NCBI GenBank assembly: GCA_005776945.1
Contig: SXOB01000009.1
Location: 1-59,924 of the forward strand
Reading direction: 5' to 3'
Length of the DNA: 59,924 nt
From: Pseudomonadota bacterium
GTDB taxonomy: Bacteria > Myxococcota_A > UBA796 > GCA-2862545
The notes under the pieces were generated by a model, which did no database searches, was not told the origin of the DNA, and worked only from the letters and a program-made list of their open reading frames with translations. The position numbers and the translations under genes were made by a program. Below are positions 51,581 to 59,924 of the stretch, one piece after another (positions within the stretch are counted from its first letter, which is position 1; each line of letters starts with the position of its first letter).

Positions 51581-53929
51581 ATGTGGACCCTCGCAGTTCT
51601 CGCGGCAATCGGCTGCGGAACCAACGAACCGACCGATGTTTCGGAGGTACCCACGCCAACGGACGTGGCGCCGCCTCCAATGTCCACAGGGACAGCCCCG
51701 GCGGAGACGGACACTTGGCGCCCCACCGATACCGCCCCCCCAACGACTCCTCCGACGGATTCTGCGACCGATCCGCCGACGGCTCCTCCCACGGACACGG
51801 GCGAGGCTCCCCCTCCCGACGTCGACGCCGATGGCTTCGCCGAGGACCTGGACTGCAACGATGCCGATCCCCTCATCCACCCAGCCGCGGTGGAGGTTTG
51901 CGACGACGCGGATGTCGACGAAAACTGCAATGGGGTGGCGGACGGCGCGGACCCCACGGTGGACCCGTCCACCTTCATCCCTTGGTACGTCGACGGAGAT
52001 GGGGACGGCTTCGGGGTCGAAGAACGTGCCGACTGCCGCGACGCCGGTGAGGGCGCGGACGAAGGTGGCGACTGCAACGACGCATCGGCCTCCGTTTCGC
52101 CCGGCGTCAAAGAGATCTGTGACGACGCCAATACGGACGAAGATTGCGACGGCAAGATCGACGACCTGGATGACACGACACTCGCCTCGTCGCGCACCCC
52201 CTGGTACGCAGACGTCGACGACGATGGCTTCGGTATCGGAACGGCGTTCATGGCCTGCGACTCTGTGACGCGCGTTGGCAATGACGACGACTGCGACGAC
52301 GCGAATGCCAACATCTACCCGTTGGCGCCAGAGCTCTGCGACGGGCTTGGCCTCGACGAGGATTGTGACGACTTGGTCGATACCGACGACCCCGACCTGG
52401 ACCCGGCTGACCTCATCGAGGCCATCGTCGACGGAGATGGCGACGGTTTCGGTGGCACTGATACCGTGTTCGGTTGCCTGATCGGTCCGCCCCCCGGCGA
52501 CTGCGACGACGCCGAACCCGCGGTCTACCCAGGCGCCGCTGACGTGCCCTGCAACGGCCTGGACGACGCATGTACGGGGTGGGACAGCGACGTCCAAGTC
52601 CCCTTGGACGTTCCCACGATCGGCGAAGCCGTGGCCTCGTTGACGGCCGATGGGCTGTTCGTCTGTGTCGACGCTGGCCTCTACAACGAACCGGGCCCGA
52701 TCCTGGTCGATCGCGAGGGAACGACGGTCGCGTCCATGCTCGGATCGGCCTCGACCGAGCTTTGGGCGCTCGACGGCACGCAACCGCTATGGATTGTGAG
52801 TGCCTCGAATACGACCGTGGAGGGCTTCTCCTTGGCCGGCAGCCGCCCCGCCGACGGCGCCGCATTCCGGGTCATCGACGCTGCCAACGTCACCGTGAGT
52901 GACGTCGCCGGCAACGACCTCGGCAATGCCTTGGCCACCGGCGGTGCCCTGTCGGCGTCGTTTGCAACAGACTTGCTGGTCGTGAACAGCACCTTTCGCG
53001 ACGGCGAGGCCTGGCAGGGTGCCGGAGCCTACGTCACGGGCAGTTCAGGGGTGACCTTCCGAAACGTCACCTTTGCAGCCAACGTGGCGGTGGGGATCGC
53101 CGGCGGGCTGATCTGTCATGGCTGCGACGGCCTCGTCCTCGACGAAGTCGCGTTCGAGGGCAATCACGCCGGCGCCGTCGGCGCGCTCTGGGTCACTCAA
53201 AGCGCGCCGTTTGCGGCCACAGGCGTGAAGAGTGCGGCCAACTCAGCGGACTCGGCGTCCGGTTCCTGGTGGTTCGAGTCCGTCAACGATGCGCTCGTCG
53301 TCGACGCCACGTTCGACGACGACCTTGGTGACGAAGCCGGCGCTGTGGTTTGGCTCGCCAGTGAAGACGTCGAAATTCAGCGCACCACGTTCGTCGGTTG
53401 CGAGGGAAACACGGCTGGGGCGCTGCTGACCAGCGGCCTGACGGGCCTCAGCCTGTCAGAAAGCAGTTTCACCGATTGCCGAAGCGCAGGCTTTTACGGT
53501 GCGATGGCGACCCTTGGGGACGGCGACGTCGCCTTGGATCAGGTGGTTTTCGAGGGCAACGCCGGAGTCTACGGCGGCGGGCTCTCCGCGGTGGATGTGA
53601 ACGGGCTGGCACTCGACCAGGCGACGTTCACGGGCAACAACGCCGTCGACGGAGGGGGCCTCTACGCGGACGATGTCGTTGGCCTTTCCGATCTCAACAG
53701 CCTCTTCGATGGGAATGAGGCGGAGTCTGAAGGCGGGGCCATACGCGTCGAAGACTCGACCGGTGCCGAGTGGACGGGAACCACCGTCGTAGGCAACACA
53801 GCGGACGTCGGCGGAGGAATGGCCTGCGTCGAGTCGGATGGCTGGGTCGAGGTCGGCGCGACCGTCGAGGGCAACCTCCCCGACCAGCGGACGTGTTCCT
53901 CCTGCGACAGTGGATGTGTCGCTGAGTAG
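51581..53929 (+). CDS. MopE-repeat lipoprotein with right-handed beta-helix
   Basis: 782 residues. Signal MWTLAVLAAIGC (Cys12); a Thr/Pro-rich stalk (~20-75); four MopE-type metal-binding repeats (~78-330: DxDxDGF ... DCNDADPLIHPAAVEVCDD, DENCNG), then from ~350 a parallel beta-helix with short repeats such as NVTFAANVAVGIAGGLICHG and DGGGLYADDV, like polymorphic outer-membrane and pectate-lyase-like proteins. Ends in a Cys cluster (CSSCDSGC) with no MYXO-CTERM tail. Surface adhesin or matrix role is inferred. I take the ATG at 51581; a GTG sits three bases earlier. Confidence 0.88.
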   Translation: MWTLAVLAAIGCGTNEPTDVSEVPTPTDVAPPPMSTGTAPAETDTWRPTDTAPPTTPPTDSATDPPTAPPTDTGEAPPPDVDADGFAEDLDCNDADPLIHPAAVEVCDDADVDENCNGVADGADPTVDPSTFIPWYVDGDGDGFGVEERADCRDAGEGADEGGDCNDASASVSPGVKEICDDANTDEDCDGKIDDLDDTTLASSRTPWYADVDDDGFGIGTAFMACDSVTRVGNDDDCDDANANIYPLAPELCDGLGLDEDCDDLVDTDDPDLDPADLIEAIVDGDGDGFGGTDTVFGCLIGPPPGDCDDAEPAVYPGAADVPCNGLDDACTGWDSDVQVPLDVPTIGEAVASLTADGLFVCVDAGLYNEPGPILVDREGTTVASMLGSASTELWALDGTQPLWIVSASNTTVEGFSLAGSRPADGAAFRVIDAANVTVSDVAGNDLGNALATGGALSASFATDLLVVNSTFRDGEAWQGAGAYVTGSSGVTFRNVTFAANVAVGIAGGLICHGCDGLVLDEVAFEGNHAGAVGALWVTQSAPFAATGVKSAANSADSASGSWWFESVNDALVVDATFDDDLGDEAGAVVWLASEDVEIQRTTFVGCEGNTAGALLTSGLTGLSLSESSFTDCRSAGFYGAMATLGDGDVALDQVVFEGNAGVYGGGLSAVDVNGLALDQATFTGNNAVDGGGLYADDVVGLSDLNSLFDGNEAESEGGAIRVEDSTGAEWTGTTVVGNTADVGGGMACVESDGWVEVGATVEGNLPDQRTCSSCDSGCVAE

Positions 53930-53986
53930 AACGGGCGACCGCGGTCCCCAAGAGCAAGGATAGCGGGCAGCGTCTGGAGGCGCAGA

Positions 53987-55000
53987 ATGCGACGTCGGCA
54001 TTTCTTGGGAGGGGCGCTTGCATGGCCACTTGTGGCCACATCGGCCAAGGCCGCTGAGCCGGCCGTCTTGCGCATGGCGACCGTCGCACCGGATGGGACC
54101 CCGTGGGCTGCGGGCCTCGTCAGCTTCAAAGCGGAGGCGGAACGACTGACGGGAGGGCGCGTCTCCGTTCGCCCGTTCCTCGGCGGTGTCCTTGGAGACG
54201 AGAACGAGACCGTCCTGCAGACTCAACGAGGCCAGATTCAGGGCGTCGGCGCCTCCACCGGCGCCCTCGCCACCGTGGTGCCCGAGCTGAATGTCCTCGA
54301 ACTGCCCTACCTCTTTCGCACGGCGGCCGAGGCCGACCACATCCTCGACAAGGTCATTCTCGCCGACCTCGAAGCCGCCTTCCGGGCCCGGGGGCTCGTG
54401 CTCGGATTCTGGTCCGAGAACGGGTACCGCTCGTTCGGAACCCGCTTTGGTGCGATCCGGGGCCCAGCCGATTTGGCGGGTCATAAGATGCGCAGCCAGG
54501 AGAGCCAGGTGCATCTGGCGATGTACCGAGCCTTCGGTGCAAGCCCGGTTCCCATCCCGGTAACGGAGGTGCTGACGTCGATGCAGAACGGCGTCATCGA
54601 CGGCTACGACAACACGCCCCTCTACGCGATGGCGGCGCAGTGGACGACGGTCACGAAGACCTACAGCCTTACCAACCACATCTACCAACCGGCAGCCATC
54701 GCATTCAACAAGGCCTGGTTCGACGGCCTCTCTGCTGCCGATCAGACGGCGCTGCTCACGGTCAGAAGCGGACTCATGTTGACGATGCGCAAGGAAATCC
54801 GGGCCCTGCATCCTCTCCTCGTCCAGAACCTCACGGAGTTGGACGTGGCCGTGTACCAGCCCACGCCGGCCGAGTTGGCGACCTTCGAAGCGCCCGCAAA
54901 GGCGGCGCGCGACGGCTACTTGGCCAAGGCCAGCGCGGGCGAAAAGGCGCTTTACGCCAAGATCGCAGCCGGCCTCGCCGCGCTGCGGAAGGGGCCATGA
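53987..55000 (+). CDS. dctP: TRAP transporter solute-binding protein (DctP)
   Basis: Periplasmic receptor of a TRAP uptake system, 337 residues. The N-terminus MRRRHFLGGALAWPL has a twin-arginine-like signal ending at SAKA. Family features: ATVAPDGTPWAAGLVSFKAEAE, LPYLFRTAAEADHIL, the substrate-carboxylate Arg region GHKMRSQESQVH, and QNGVIDGYDNTPLYAMAAQW with IAFNKAWFDGLSAADQ. Ribosome binding site CTGGAGGCGCAG. Stop overlaps dctQ by ATGA. Organic-acid substrate is typical for the family but not shown. Confidence 0.93.
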   Translation: MRRRHFLGGALAWPLVATSAKAAEPAVLRMATVAPDGTPWAAGLVSFKAEAERLTGGRVSVRPFLGGVLGDENETVLQTQRGQIQGVGASTGALATVVPELNVLELPYLFRTAAEADHILDKVILADLEAAFRARGLVLGFWSENGYRSFGTRFGAIRGPADLAGHKMRSQESQVHLAMYRAFGASPVPIPVTEVLTSMQNGVIDGYDNTPLYAMAAQWTTVTKTYSLTNHIYQPAAIAFNKAWFDGLSAADQTALLTVRSGLMLTMRKEIRALHPLLVQNLTELDVAVYQPTPAELATFEAPAKAARDGYLAKASAGEKALYAKIAAGLAALRKGP

Positions 55001-55713
55001 AGCGCCTCGACGACGCGATCTACCGCTTTGAGCGGGCCGCGGTCGCCGCCATCCTGTTGGCCATGGGCGCCTTCGTCTTTTTGGACGTCGTGCACCGCCT
55101 CGCGACCCGTCAGGGCGGCTACTTCGCGTCTCCCGTCCGAGCTGGTTTGACCGCGGCGCTCGTGGTCGCCTTGGCTCAACGTTCGCGGGGGCGCACACCC
55201 TGGCCCGCTGCTCTCGCGGCCGGCGCCTTCGTCACAATCGGCCTCAAGGTCTTCGTCGTCGCAATTCCCAACGGCCTGGTATGGAGCCAAACGGCGGCCT
55301 TGTCGCTGACGCTCTGGCTAGGCATGTTTGGCGCCTCGCTCGCCGCCCACGACCGACGTCACCTCGCGCTCGACATTGGCACCCAAATCTGGCCCAAAGC
55401 CTGGGTTGGGCGCGTCACGGCCGTGGGTCACGTCGCCACCGCGGCCTTTTGCGTGTTGTTGGCGGGCTTGGGCCTCAGGTCGATGGCCGCTCATCACGCC
55501 CTTTGGGTCGCGACGGACGGTGCGGGCGGCAATCTTGCGGGTCTTGCCATCCCGATGTGGTTCCCCGCGGCAGCCCTCCCGTACGGCGCCACGGTCTTGG
55601 CGCTTCGTTTTGCTTCGGAGGGCTGGCAGACCTGGCACGGCACCCTGCCCGCAGGGGTCGAGGATCCCCTTCATCACCTTGGCCTTGCCGGGCGAGATGG
55701 GGAGGCGCCGTGA
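54997..55713 (+). CDS. dctQ: TRAP transporter small permease (DctQ)
   Basis: Small membrane subunit, 238 residues with about five hydrophobic segments. It has the family layout: N-terminal amphipathic start (MKRLDDAIYRFERAAVAAIL), a helix ending FLDVVHRL, a second pair of helices around LWLGMFGASLAAHDRRHLALD (the conserved G..AaxrxxxHi.iD signature region), and a final helix with a soluble C-terminal tail. Flanked by 4-bp overlaps with dctP and dctM. An extra helical segment (~46-85) makes it longer than many DctQ proteins. Confidence 0.88.
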   Translation: MKRLDDAIYRFERAAVAAILLAMGAFVFLDVVHRLATRQGGYFASPVRAGLTAALVVALAQRSRGRTPWPAALAAGAFVTIGLKVFVVAIPNGLVWSQTAALSLTLWLGMFGASLAAHDRRHLALDIGTQIWPKAWVGRVTAVGHVATAAFCVLLAGLGLRSMAAHHALWVATDGAGGNLAGLAIPMWFPAAALPYGATVLALRFASEGWQTWHGTLPAGVEDPLHHLGLAGRDGEAP

Positions 55714-57173
55714 CAGACATGGTCGCCGTGGTCGCCTTGTTGCTGACCCTTGCCCTGGTGGGCAGCCGACTCTTCGTCGTGGTGGGGGTCGCCACTGCGG
55801 CCTGTTTCCTGACGTTCACCGACTACACCGACGCGGCGCTACAACTCGATCGCATCGTGACGAAGGTCGAGTCGCTGACGGGCAAGAACGTCTTCTTGTC
55901 CATCCCCTTCTTCGTTGCGGCGGGCGCTGTGTTGACGCGGGGCGGCGTGGCTCGCCGCCTGACCGACCTTGCGCGCGAGGCGACGGCGTGGTTGCCAGGT
56001 GGACTTGCGATTGCATCGATCGCGGCTTGCATCGTGTTTGCCGCCATCAGCGGTTCGTCGCCGGTGACGCTCGTGGCCGTGGGCTCCGTCATGGTGCCAG
56101 CGCTCATCGCGTCCGGCTACCCGCCACGGTTCGCCGTTGGACTCGTCTGCGCCGCAGGCAGCCTGGGTTGCATGATCCCGCCGGCCATCTCGATGCTCGT
56201 GTACGCGATCAGCGTGCAAGGGACCGCCGCCGTGGAGCCTGCCGACCTCTTCCTCGCCGGTCTCATTCCTGCGCTCGGTATCGCCGGGCTCCTCGCGGTC
56301 TATGCGGCCTTTGTCGGAAGCCGCGTGCCTGGCTCACGCCGCCCCATCGACATGGCGCGGCTATGGACAGCCTTCCGGGAAGCCGCTTGGGCCCTGACTC
56401 TGCCTGCCCTCGTCTTGGGTGGCATCTACGGCGGCGCGTTTACGCCCACCGAGGCGGGCGCCGTAGCCTTTGTCGCCTCGCTGGTGTTGGCGACATGGGT
56501 GTACGGCGACGTCGGCCCCTCCGACATCCCGGCGCTCTTGGCTGAGGCGGCGACGCTGATCGGGAGCCTCATTCTGCTGGTCGTGCTCGCCTTTGGACTC
56601 AACGACTTCCTGGCGGAGATCGACGCGCCCGCTCGCCTTCAGACGTGGGTGACGGACGCCAACCTGTCGTCTTGGCAGTTCATGCTGCTCGTCAACGGCG
56701 TGCTGATCGTGCTCGGTGCGCTGATGGACAGCATGTCGGCGACGCTCGTCTTCGCGCCGATCTTCGCCCCCGTCGCGATCGAGGCCTATGGCATCGACCC
56801 GCTCCACTTTGGCGTCGTCTTCGTGGTCAACATGGAGATCGGCTACATCGCGCCACCTGTGGCCACGAATCTCTTCGTCGCCGCCGCGATCTTCCGCATG
56901 CCCTTTGGCGAAGTGGCCAAGGCGATCCTCCCGACGTTGGGCATTGTGACGGCCGCGCTTGTCGTGCTGATCTACGTCCCGACGTTGTCGCTCGGCCTCG
57001 TCAACTGGCGCGACGGCGAGCCGATCGTTGCGGACTTCCCGTGGGAGCGCCCCGCGCCGGAAGCGCCCGCCCCTGCGCCGACCGGCAAGCGGCCCCTCAC
57101 ACTGCAAGAACTCATGGAATCGGCACGTCGCAACGCCGCAGAACCCTCGCCGCCGACCCCTCCACCTGAGTAG
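55710..57173 (+). CDS. dctM: TRAP transporter large permease (DctM)
   Basis: Sodium-coupled translocation subunit, 487 residues, 11-13 transmembrane helices. Family motifs: [43 protein letters not shown] (first hairpin), [27 protein letters not shown], and [16 protein letters not shown] (second Pro-Pro hairpin). The last ~50 residues form a soluble Pro/Ala-rich tail not usual in DctM. GTG start overlapping dctQ. Together dctPQM form one operon. Confidence 0.94.
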   Translation: MTDMVAVVALLLTLALVGSRLFVVVGVATAACFLTFTDYTDAALQLDRIVTKVESLTGKNVFLSIPFFVAAGAVLTRGGVARRLTDLAREATAWLPGGLAIASIAACIVFAAISGSSPVTLVAVGSVMVPALIASGYPPRFAVGLVCAAGSLGCMIPPAISMLVYAISVQGTAAVEPADLFLAGLIPALGIAGLLAVYAAFVGSRVPGSRRPIDMARLWTAFREAAWALTLPALVLGGIYGGAFTPTEAGAVAFVASLVLATWVYGDVGPSDIPALLAEAATLIGSLILLVVLAFGLNDFLAEIDAPARLQTWVTDANLSSWQFMLLVNGVLIVLGALMDSMSATLVFAPIFAPVAIEAYGIDPLHFGVVFVVNMEIGYIAPPVATNLFVAAAIFRMPFGEVAKAILPTLGIVTAALVVLIYVPTLSLGLVNWRDGEPIVADFPWERPAPEAPAPAPTGKRPLTLQELMESARRNAAEPSPPTPPPE

Positions 57174-57192
57174 GTGCCCAGCCGGAGGGCCG

Positions 57193-57915
57193 ATGGGCCG
57201 CATCTTCGAGACCCGCAAGGCGACCATGTTCGCCCGTTGGGACAAGATGGCGAAGATGTTCACGCGTATCGCGAAGGACATCACCATCGCCGTCAAGAAC
57301 GGGGGACCCAACTCCGACAGCAACCCTGCCCTTCGGCGAGCCGTCCAGAATGCGCGCGCCGCGAACATGCCAAAGGACAAGGTCGAGACTGCGATCAAGC
57401 GGGCAAGCGGGCAAACGGACCTGGTCTATGAGGAACTGCTCTACGAGGGCTACGCCCCCCATGGCGTCGCCTTGATGATCGAGACGGCCACGGACAATCC
57501 GACGCGCACGGTGGGCAACCTCCGCGCCATCTTCAACAAGTTTGGCGGCAACCTCGGCGCCACCGGTTCCGTGTCGTTCGGGTTCTCCCGGATGGGCGTG
57601 TTCAAGTTGTCGCCTCAGGGCGTCGACGAGGAGGCACTGGAGTTGGACCTCATCGACGCCGGCCTCGAGGAGCTTGGCGAGACCACGGGCGAAAAGGGAG
57701 ACCGCCAGATCGTCGTCCGCTGTGGGTTCCAGGACTTCGGGCACCTGCAGGCGGCCATCGAAGCTCGCGGCCTGACGGTCCTTTCCGCGGAGAGCGCCTA
57801 CGTGCCCTCCAACCTCGTAGAACTTGCTGACGCGCAAGCCGAAGAGGTCCTCGCTGTCGCCGATCGGCTGGAACAAGACGACGACGTTCAGCGGGTCTTC
57901 CACAACCTCGCGTGA
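57193..57915 (+). CDS. yebC: YebC/TACO1-family protein
   Basis: 240 residues: [30 protein letters not shown] at the start (shortened reading: Lys/Arg-rich helical domain 1), [60 protein letters not shown]. YebC proteins bind DNA as regulators in some bacteria and act on ribosomes stalled at proline stretches in others. ATG after CCGGAGGGCCG, twenty bases after dctM. A GC hairpin with one bulge (57923-57941) lies just after the stop and might end transcription. Confidence 0.93.
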   Translation: MGRIFETRKATMFARWDKMAKMFTRIAKDITIAVKNGGPNSDSNPALRRAVQNARAANMPKDKVETAIKRASGQTDLVYEELLYEGYAPHGVALMIETATDNPTRTVGNLRAIFNKFGGNLGATGSVSFGFSRMGVFKLSPQGVDEEALELDLIDAGLEELGETTGEKGDRQIVVRCGFQDFGHLQAAIEARGLTVLSAESAYVPSNLVELADAQAEEVLAVADRLEQDDDVQRVFHNLA

Positions 57916-57963
57916 ACTCAGGACGGGCCCGGGCGCCCCGTTAAACGCGCCCCCGAGGTGGGC

Positions 57964-59325
57964 ATGGGTCTGGGAACACAACGCCGCCGACGCATCGCGG
58001 ACTTGCTGGCAACCCCGGTGGCCGGAGAACTGGCCGAGGCGACGGGCTGGGTGCGCACCAGCCGTTTCTCCAAGAACGTGGCCTTCGTCCATCTTGGCGA
58101 CGGCAGCACGCCAAGGACGCTGCAGGTCATCCTCGAAGCTGGCGATGCCGAACGTCTGGCGGCGCGCCTCGGCATCGGCGCGGCGGTCCGCGTCGTCGGC
58201 CGCTGGCAGGAGAGCCCCGGGGCGAAACAGCCCTTTGAGCTCGTCGCAGAGAGCGTCGACGTCGTAGGCGACAGCGACCCTGCGACCTATCCACTGCAGA
58301 AAAAGCAGACGAGTCTGGAGCATCTGCGAACCATCGCGCACCTGCGCTCTCGCTCGAACACCCATCAGGCCATCGTCCGAGTGCGCAACGCGCTGTGCGA
58401 CGAGATTCACCGCTTTTTCCAGGGCCACGGCTTCGTGTGGATCCACACACCCATCTTGGCGACCACCGACTGCGAAGGCGCCGGCGAGCTCTTCCACGTG
58501 TCGGCCGGCGACCGGCCCGAAGGCTTCTTCGGCACGCCCGCCTACCTGACGGTGTCAGGCCAGCTGCAGGTCGAGTGCTTCGCCCAGTCCCACACCGACG
58601 TTTACACATTCGGCCCCACATTTCGCGCCGAAAACAGTCAAACGCCCCGCCACGCGGCCGAATTCTGGATGATCGAACCTGAAATTGCGTTCGCGACGTT
58701 GGACGATGTCATCGCGCTGGCCGAGGAGTTCGTGCGCACCGTCGCCACGCGCGTGCTGGAGCGATGTGCGGAGGACTTCACCTTCTTCGACACGTTCCTC
58801 GCACCCGGGCACGTCACCGCGGTGCGTTCCGCCTTGCAGGCGCCCTTCGCGCGAATCACCTACGCAGAGGCGGTCGACATTCTCGTCGCGTCGAAGCGGA
58901 CCTTTGAGTTTCCCGTGGGCTGGGGCGAGTCGCTCCAATCCGAACACGAACGGTACCTCGCGGAGGAACACTTCCGGCGTCCTGTCTTTGTCACCAACTA
59001 CCCCCGCGAGCAGAAGGCCTTCTACATGCGGGTGGACGCCGACGGGCGGACGGTGGCGGCCACGGACCTCCTTGTCCCTGGCGTCGGCGAAATCATCGGC
59101 GGCAGCCAGCGCGAGGAGCGTGAGGCGGAACTCCGCCACCAACTCGCGCTGCGCGGAATGGAGGAGGCGCCGCTGTGGTGGTACCTCGAGCTACGGCGCT
59201 GGGGATCCACGCCTCACGGCGGCTTCGGCCTTGGCCTGGAGCGCATGCTCATGTGGCTGACGGGCGTTTCCAACATTCGCGACGCCATCCCCTTCCCTCG
59301 CACCCCCGGCCAAGCCGCCTTCTGA
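57964..59325 (+). CDS. asnS: Asparaginyl-tRNA synthetase
   Basis: Class IIb synthetase charging tRNA-Asn directly. 453 residues: OB-fold anticodon domain (~18-110, TGWVRTSRFSKNVAFVHLGDG), then the catalytic core with SLEHLRTIAHLRSRSNT, motif 2 FRAENSQTPRHAAEFWMIEPE (shortened here to FRAENS and RHAAEFWMIEPE) and motif 3 GFGLGLERMLMWLTG. The Asn-type FRAENS-x-T-x-RH separates it from AspRS. ATG at 57964 is preferred to the GTG six bases earlier, with GAGGTG as ribosome binding site. Confidence 0.96.
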   Translation: MGLGTQRRRRIADLLATPVAGELAEATGWVRTSRFSKNVAFVHLGDGSTPRTLQVILEAGDAERLAARLGIGAAVRVVGRWQESPGAKQPFELVAESVDVVGDSDPATYPLQKKQTSLEHLRTIAHLRSRSNTHQAIVRVRNALCDEIHRFFQGHGFVWIHTPILATTDCEGAGELFHVSAGDRPEGFFGTPAYLTVSGQLQVECFAQSHTDVYTFGPTFRAENSQTPRHAAEFWMIEPEIAFATLDDVIALAEEFVRTVATRVLERCAEDFTFFDTFLAPGHVTAVRSALQAPFARITYAEAVDILVASKRTFEFPVGWGESLQSEHERYLAEEHFRRPVFVTNYPREQKAFYMRVDADGRTVAATDLLVPGVGEIIGGSQREEREAELRHQLALRGMEEAPLWWYLELRRWGSTPHGGFGLGLERMLMWLTGVSNIRDAIPFPRTPGQAAF

Positions 59326-59334
59326 GAGACTCCT

Positions 59335-59924
59335 ATGGCTCACCAGTACATTTACCAGATGCAGGGACTGCGAAAGGTCCTTGGCGACGGAACCGAGATT
59401 CTCAAGGGAATCTGGCTGTCCTTTTATCCGGGCGCAAAAATCGGTGTCATTGGCGCCAACGGCGCGGGTAAGTCAACGGTCCTCAAGGTCATGGCCGGCG
59501 TCGATACGGACGTGCTCGGCTCGACCTGGATCGATCCCACGGTGCGGGTCGGGTACCTTTCGCAGGAACCTTCCCTGGACCCCACCCGCGACGTCCGGGG
59601 CAACATCGAGTTGGGCGTCGCCGATACGCGCGCGCTGCTCGACCGTTTCGAGGCCGTCGGAAACCGGATGGGCGAGGACATCACCGACGACGAGATGGAC
59701 GCCCTGCTGACCGAACAAGCGGAGCTTCAGGACAAGATCGACGCCGCAGGCGCCTGGGAACTCGACCGGACCGTGGAAGTCGCCATGGATGCGCTTCGGG
59801 TTCCTCCTGGCGACCAGGACGTCTCGACGTTGTCCGGGGGGGAACGTCGCCGAGTTGCGCTAGCGCAGCTCCTGCTCAGCCGTCCGGACATGTTGCTCCT
59901 CGACGAGCCCACCAACCACCTCGA
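59335..59924 (+). CDS. ettA: ABC-F protein EttA, N-terminal part
   Basis: Energy-dependent translational throttle, an ATPase that binds the ribosomal E site. The gene runs off the window end. Visible: [19 protein letters not shown], Walker [20 protein letters not shown], the ABC signature [15 protein letters not shown] and Walker [12 protein letters not shown] of the first cassette. The N-terminus and [17 protein letters not shown] match EttA better than Uup or other ABC-F members. Ten bases after asnS. The P-site tRNA interaction motif and second cassette are outside. Confidence 0.93.
   Translation, partial: MAHQYIYQMQGLRKVLGDGTEILKGIWLSFYPGAKIGVIGANGAGKSTVLKVMAGVDTDVLGSTWIDPTVRVGYLSQEPSLDPTRDVRGNIELGVADTRALLDRFEAVGNRMGEDITDDEMDALLTEQAELQDKIDAAGAWELDRTVEVAMDALRVPPGDQDVSTLSGGERRRVALAQLLLSRPDMLLLDEPTNHL

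Overview
The window looks like a piece of chromosome from a high-GC (about two thirds G+C by eye), predatory- or social-type delta-proteobacterial lineage, most likely Myxococcota or a close relative. The case rests on MYXO-CTERM-type tails (Cys-containing motif, hydrophobic stretch, Arg cluster) on secreted proteins, MopE-type metal-binding and thrombospondin type 3 repeats, a DUF4215-type Cys-rich lipoprotein, GH57 enzymes, Ser/Thr-kinase-derived proteins and many lipoproteins. Genes are packed with very short gaps, frequent 4-bp start/stop overlaps and many GTG/TTG starts. I see no tRNA, rRNA, IS element, prophage or CRISPR array, and no gene-free stretch longer than about 150 bases.

Layout. 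1-2275: end of valS and nadC. 2205-5315: a subtilase on the minus strand and a divergent Cys-rich lipoprotein. 5297-7248: birA, lgt and a small membrane protein. 7197-12367: membrane proteins, a C2-like lipoprotein, an HtrA protease and a GT-C-like transferase. 12402-15883: fbp and an M1 aminopeptidase with HEAT repeats. 15816-22468: rlmD, translationally coupled to a giant 1807-residue TSP3/MopE protein. 22521-28849: a GT2 enzyme, a membrane pseudo-sulfatase, a small lipoprotein, an aminotransferase, a YtkA-like plus MbnP-like lipoprotein pair and a cyclophilin lipoprotein. 28891-34926: a double cNMP-binding protein and a vWA lipoprotein followed by two GH57 glycogen-type enzymes. 35068-41067: a WD40-like propeller, a class A PBP and transketolase. 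41080-42564: proS. 42631-47727: an ABC1 kinase, a pseudokinase-FGE membrane protein, purM and purN. 47747-51474: a doubly frameshifted gene, small lipoproteins and a haloalkane-dehalogenase-like hydrolase. 51581-57173: a beta-helix lipoprotein and a TRAP transporter (dctPQM). 57193-59924: yebC, asnS and the start of ettA.

Housekeeping genes (tRNA charging, NAD, biotin, purines, central carbon, cell wall) are interleaved with an unusually large envelope set: eleven predicted lipoproteins and several very repetitive surface proteins. The most notable signals are: (1) a consistent class of extremely short lipoprotein signal sequences lacking Lys/Arg, beside a divergent lgt; (2) an MbnP-type copper lipoprotein with no MbnH partner, overlapping a YtkA-like lipoprotein; (3) two degenerate enzymes kept intact (pseudo-sulfatase, pseudokinase-FGE); (4) hairpins between convergent genes whose arms contain both stop codons; (5) a probable CTG start in a 4-bp overlap at a GH57 gene; (6) a cUUCGg hairpin covering the ribosome binding site of the giant surface protein; (7) a dockerin-like domain inside its TSP3 stalk. 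No single defence or mobile system was found.
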